From: Methanolinea sp. UBA275
GTDB taxonomy: Archaea; Halobacteriota; Methanomicrobia; Methanomicrobiales; Methanospirillaceae
DNA length: 49,122 nt
Assembly (NCBI GenBank): GCA_002506105.1
Contig: DAWU01000030.1
Span: 1-49,122 of the forward strand
Direction: 5' to 3'
Within the stretch, counting starts at the first letter, position 1. Each line of letters starts with the position of its first letter. A program made the position numbers and the translations under genes. The notes under the pieces were generated by a model, which saw only the letters and a list, made by a program, of their open reading frames with translations, ran no database searches and had not been told where the DNA came from. Shown here piece after piece: positions 46,628 through 49,122 of the stretch.

Positions 46628-49115
46628 TTCGAATCCGCCTCAGGGCGATACGGTCCCCGCAAGGGTGGAAGAGGTCAGCATCGAGAAGGAGATGAAGGTA
46701 TCCTACATCGATTACGCAATGAGTGTCATTATCGGGCGTGCCATCCCCGATGCCCGTGACGGGTTGAAACCCGTACACCGCCGTTCCCTCTTTGCCATGT
46801 GGGAGATGGGCAATACCCACGACAAACCCACCAAGAAGAGCGCGAGGGTCGTGGGTGAGGTCATGGGTAAGTTCCATCCCCATGGGGACGCCTCGATCTA
46901 CGACACCATCGTAAAGATGGCGCAACCCTTCTCGTACCGCCATATGCTCGTGGAAGGACAGGGTAATTTTGGATCAGTGGATGGTGATTCCGCAGCAGCG
47001 AGCAGGTACACTGAGGTCCGCCTCATGCCGTATTCCGAAGCGCTCCTCGAGGATATCGAGAAGGAGACCGTCGCGCTCGTCCCGAACTACGATGAGTCGC
47101 TTACTGAACCCGTCGTGCTCCCTGCGAAAATTCCCAATCTCCTGGTCAATGGATGTGACGGCATTGCGGTGGGGATGGCGACCAAGATGCCTCCGCACAA
47201 CCTGCGCGAGGTCTGCTCTGCGGTGATCGGGTATCTCGATAACCCGGAGATCACCGTGGAAGATCTGATGAGCTCTCTGCCCGCTCCCGATTTCCCGACC
47301 GGGGGTATCCTGATGGGTGTTGAGGGAGTGAGGAATATCTACACGAGCGGCCAGGGGCGTCTCGTGGTCCGTGGTGTTGCGACGATAGAGGAACCAAAAA
47401 GCGGATCACGGAATGCCCGGATTCTCGTCTCTGAACTCCCTTACCAGGTCAACAAGGCGCAATGGATCACCAATATCGCGGACATGGTGAAAAACAAGAG
47501 AATTGAGGGGATATCAGACATTCGCGATGAGTCCGACAAAGAGGGTATCCGTGTCGTATTCGAACTCAAGAAGGACGCGATACCCTCAGTCGTCCTCAAC
47601 AACCTCTACAAGAACACGCAACTCGAATCCAGTTTCTGGGCTATAAATTACGCCATTGTCGATAACCAGCCAAAGATCCTTAATCTCCCCCAACTTCTCG
47701 ACCAGTTCGTCAAACACCGGATTCATATTATCACGCGAAGGTCAGAGTTCGATTTGAAAAAGGCTCTGGAAAAGGTCCATATCCTGAATGGACTCCTGAT
47801 AGCGCTGTCAAGGATCGATGAGGTGATTGCGACGATCCGGGCATCCTCAACTGTCGATGACGCCCGTATTGCACTTATCAGCCGGTTCGGTCTCGATGAA
47901 CCCCAGGCAAATGCCATCCTCCAGATGCAACTCCGCCGCCTGGCCGCCCTCGAACAGCAGAAGATAAACGATGAGAAGAGCGGGCTTGAAAAAGAGATCG
48001 AGCGTCTCAATCTCATCCTCTCCAGCGAGGCCAACATCAAAGCGGAGATCAAGCGGGAAACGATGGAAATATCAGAAAAATTTGGGGACGCACGGAGAAC
48101 CCAGATCTCTCTCAACTTCGGGGATATCTCGAACGAAGATCTCATTGAGGACAAGATGGTGCTTGTCTCCATCACCACCGCGAATTACATCAAGCGGACC
48201 GATATCGATGTGTACCGGAAACAGAGGCGCGGGGGACACGGGATCACGGGAATGACCACGAAGGAGGACGATGTCGTCGATTCGGTCTTCGCTGCAAGCC
48301 TCAAGGATTATCTCCTCTGTTTCACTGATACGGGCCGGGTCTACTGGCTAAAAGTCTACCAGATCCCGGAAACAAGCCGTGTTGCGAAGGGAAAGCCCAT
48401 TGTCAACCTTCTGAATCTCAAGGACGAAGTGGTGACTGCGGTCATCCCGATCAGGGAGTTCCGGGAAGACCAGTTCCTTTTATTCGCCACAAAGCTGGGG
48501 CAGATCATCAAGATACCGCTCAAGGAATTCTCGTTCCCGCGATCGGTGGGAACAAACGCGATCAAACTACGAGGTCCGGATCAATTGGTCGAGGTAATCC
48601 TGACCGACGGAAACAAGGAGATCATCCTGACAAGCCGTTATGGCCAGAGCCTCCGGTTCCATGAAGAGACGGTGCGCACAGTCGGGAGAACCGCCCAGGG
48701 GGTCCGGGGCATGAAGCTCAAGGGAGGGGATACCGTCGTTGCGGTCACTCTCGTGGAAAAGGATCACCTTCTCACGATCTCGGATGTCGGGTTTGGGAAA
48801 AGGAGCGAGTTCGACGAGTTCCGGGGGCATGGCAGGGGGACGATGGGTGTCAGGAATATCCAGCTCGAACGTGATGCGGTTGTCATCGCATCATGCTCTG
48901 TTCTGGATACGGATGAGATCATGGTCATGACTGCGTCAGGTGTGGTGATAAGGACTCATGTCAACGAGATACGAATCATCGGGCGCGGAACAAAGGGGGT
49001 AAAAATTATGAGGCTCGATGAAAATGACCGCGTTATTGGAATTGCCGTGGTTCCCCAGGAAGTGGAGAGTGAACAGAACGGTACAGGTTCTGCTTCGCTA
49101 TACATAACGTCATAA
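46617..49115 (+). CDS. gyrA: DNA gyrase subunit A
   Basis: 832 residues from TTG 46617, chosen because AAGGAGGTC lies 8 nt upstream; a longer frame begins further inside gyrB but has no support. DIPD-like start SYIDYAMSVIIGRAIPDARDGLKPVHRR, the QRDR segment HPHGDASIYDTIVKMAQP, the catalytic Tyr (about 131) in AASRYTEVRLMPYSE, a coiled-coil (LEKEIERLNLILSSEANIKAEIKRE) and the C-terminal beta-pinwheel with the GyrA box QRRGGHG. The position of E. coli Ser83 is Ala. With GyrB it introduces negative supercoils. Overlaps gyrB by 11 nt; complete at the window end. Confidence 0.96.
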   Translation: MTSDSNPPQGDTVPARVEEVSIEKEMKVSYIDYAMSVIIGRAIPDARDGLKPVHRRSLFAMWEMGNTHDKPTKKSARVVGEVMGKFHPHGDASIYDTIVKMAQPFSYRHMLVEGQGNFGSVDGDSAAASRYTEVRLMPYSEALLEDIEKETVALVPNYDESLTEPVVLPAKIPNLLVNGCDGIAVGMATKMPPHNLREVCSAVIGYLDNPEITVEDLMSSLPAPDFPTGGILMGVEGVRNIYTSGQGRLVVRGVATIEEPKSGSRNARILVSELPYQVNKAQWITNIADMVKNKRIEGISDIRDESDKEGIRVVFELKKDAIPSVVLNNLYKNTQLESSFWAINYAIVDNQPKILNLPQLLDQFVKHRIHIITRRSEFDLKKALEKVHILNGLLIALSRIDEVIATIRASSTVDDARIALISRFGLDEPQANAILQMQLRRLAALEQQKINDEKSGLEKEIERLNLILSSEANIKAEIKRETMEISEKFGDARRTQISLNFGDISNEDLIEDKMVLVSITTANYIKRTDIDVYRKQRRGGHGITGMTTKEDDVVDSVFAASLKDYLLCFTDTGRVYWLKVYQIPETSRVAKGKPIVNLLNLKDEVVTAVIPIREFREDQFLLFATKLGQIIKIPLKEFSFPRSVGTNAIKLRGPDQLVEVILTDGNKEIILTSRYGQSLRFHEETVRTVGRTAQGVRGMKLKGGDTVVAVTLVEKDHLLTISDVGFGKRSEFDEFRGHGRGTMGVRNIQLERDAVVIASCSVLDTDEIMVMTASGVVIRTHVNEIRIIGRGTKGVKIMRLDENDRVIGIAVVPQEVESEQNGTGSASLYITS

Positions 49116-49122
49116 CTTTTCA

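Overview
The window looks like chromosomal DNA of a hydrogenotrophic, formate-using methanogenic archaeon, most likely of the order Methanomicrobiales (inference). Archaeal markers are a TATA-binding protein, transcription factor S, a Pth2-type peptidyl-tRNA hydrolase, an archaeal pilin, an archaeosortase and TATA-box promoters, some apparently leaderless. Methanogen markers are an F420-type formate dehydrogenase (fdhAB) and two methanofuran biosynthesis genes (mfnD, mfnF). No rRNA, tRNA or CRISPR array was seen.

Layout. 1-4.6 kb is accessory: a HEPN/MNT pair, an orphan HicB, a HicBA pair and, after an amino-acid permease, a RelE-type pair. Related GC-rich repeats lie before, between and after the first three modules. 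4.7-7.9 kb is a minus-strand operon of four genes joined by 4-nt stop/start overlaps: RLAN-like domain, RimK-type ATP-grasp ligase, YkgJ-type cysteine-cluster protein, GCS2-type carboxylate-amine ligase. It probably makes an unknown amide-linked metabolite or modifies a peptide, and is my main candidate for an undescribed system. 8.4-13 kb holds an AbrB-PhoU regulator, a thioredoxin-like protein, a surface COG1361-type protein, a ferritin-like protein and two tandem zinc mini-proteins.

13-24.5 kb is signalling: an HTH-PAS protein ending inside a PAS domain, a receiver-PAS protein, the relic of a third PAS copy, 100-nt direct repeats around a small HEAT protein, then a double CheW, a Cache-type chemoreceptor and a CheA fused to a receiver domain. 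No cheB, cheR, cheC, cheD or free cheY is present, so this is probably a minimal alternative chemosensory pathway.

24.7-33.8 kb is metabolic and informational: fdhAB, a zinc-ribbon/HTH gene with a relic of a paralogue, a 38-bp tandem repeat, mfnD-mfnF plus a small membrane zinc-ribbon gene (one coupled operon), surE-rpiA, an HTH regulator and tbp. 34-44.5 kb has a pilin whose 3' half is AT-rich, TFS, archaeosortase convergent with a CDP-alcohol phosphatidyltransferase, a riboflavin/F420-pathway reductase, pth2-truD, two copies of a GC-rich repeat with different hairpin arms, a geranylgeranyl-reductase-family protein and the cobalt-transport operon cbiMNOQ. The window ends with overlapping gyrB and gyrA, both starting with TTG.
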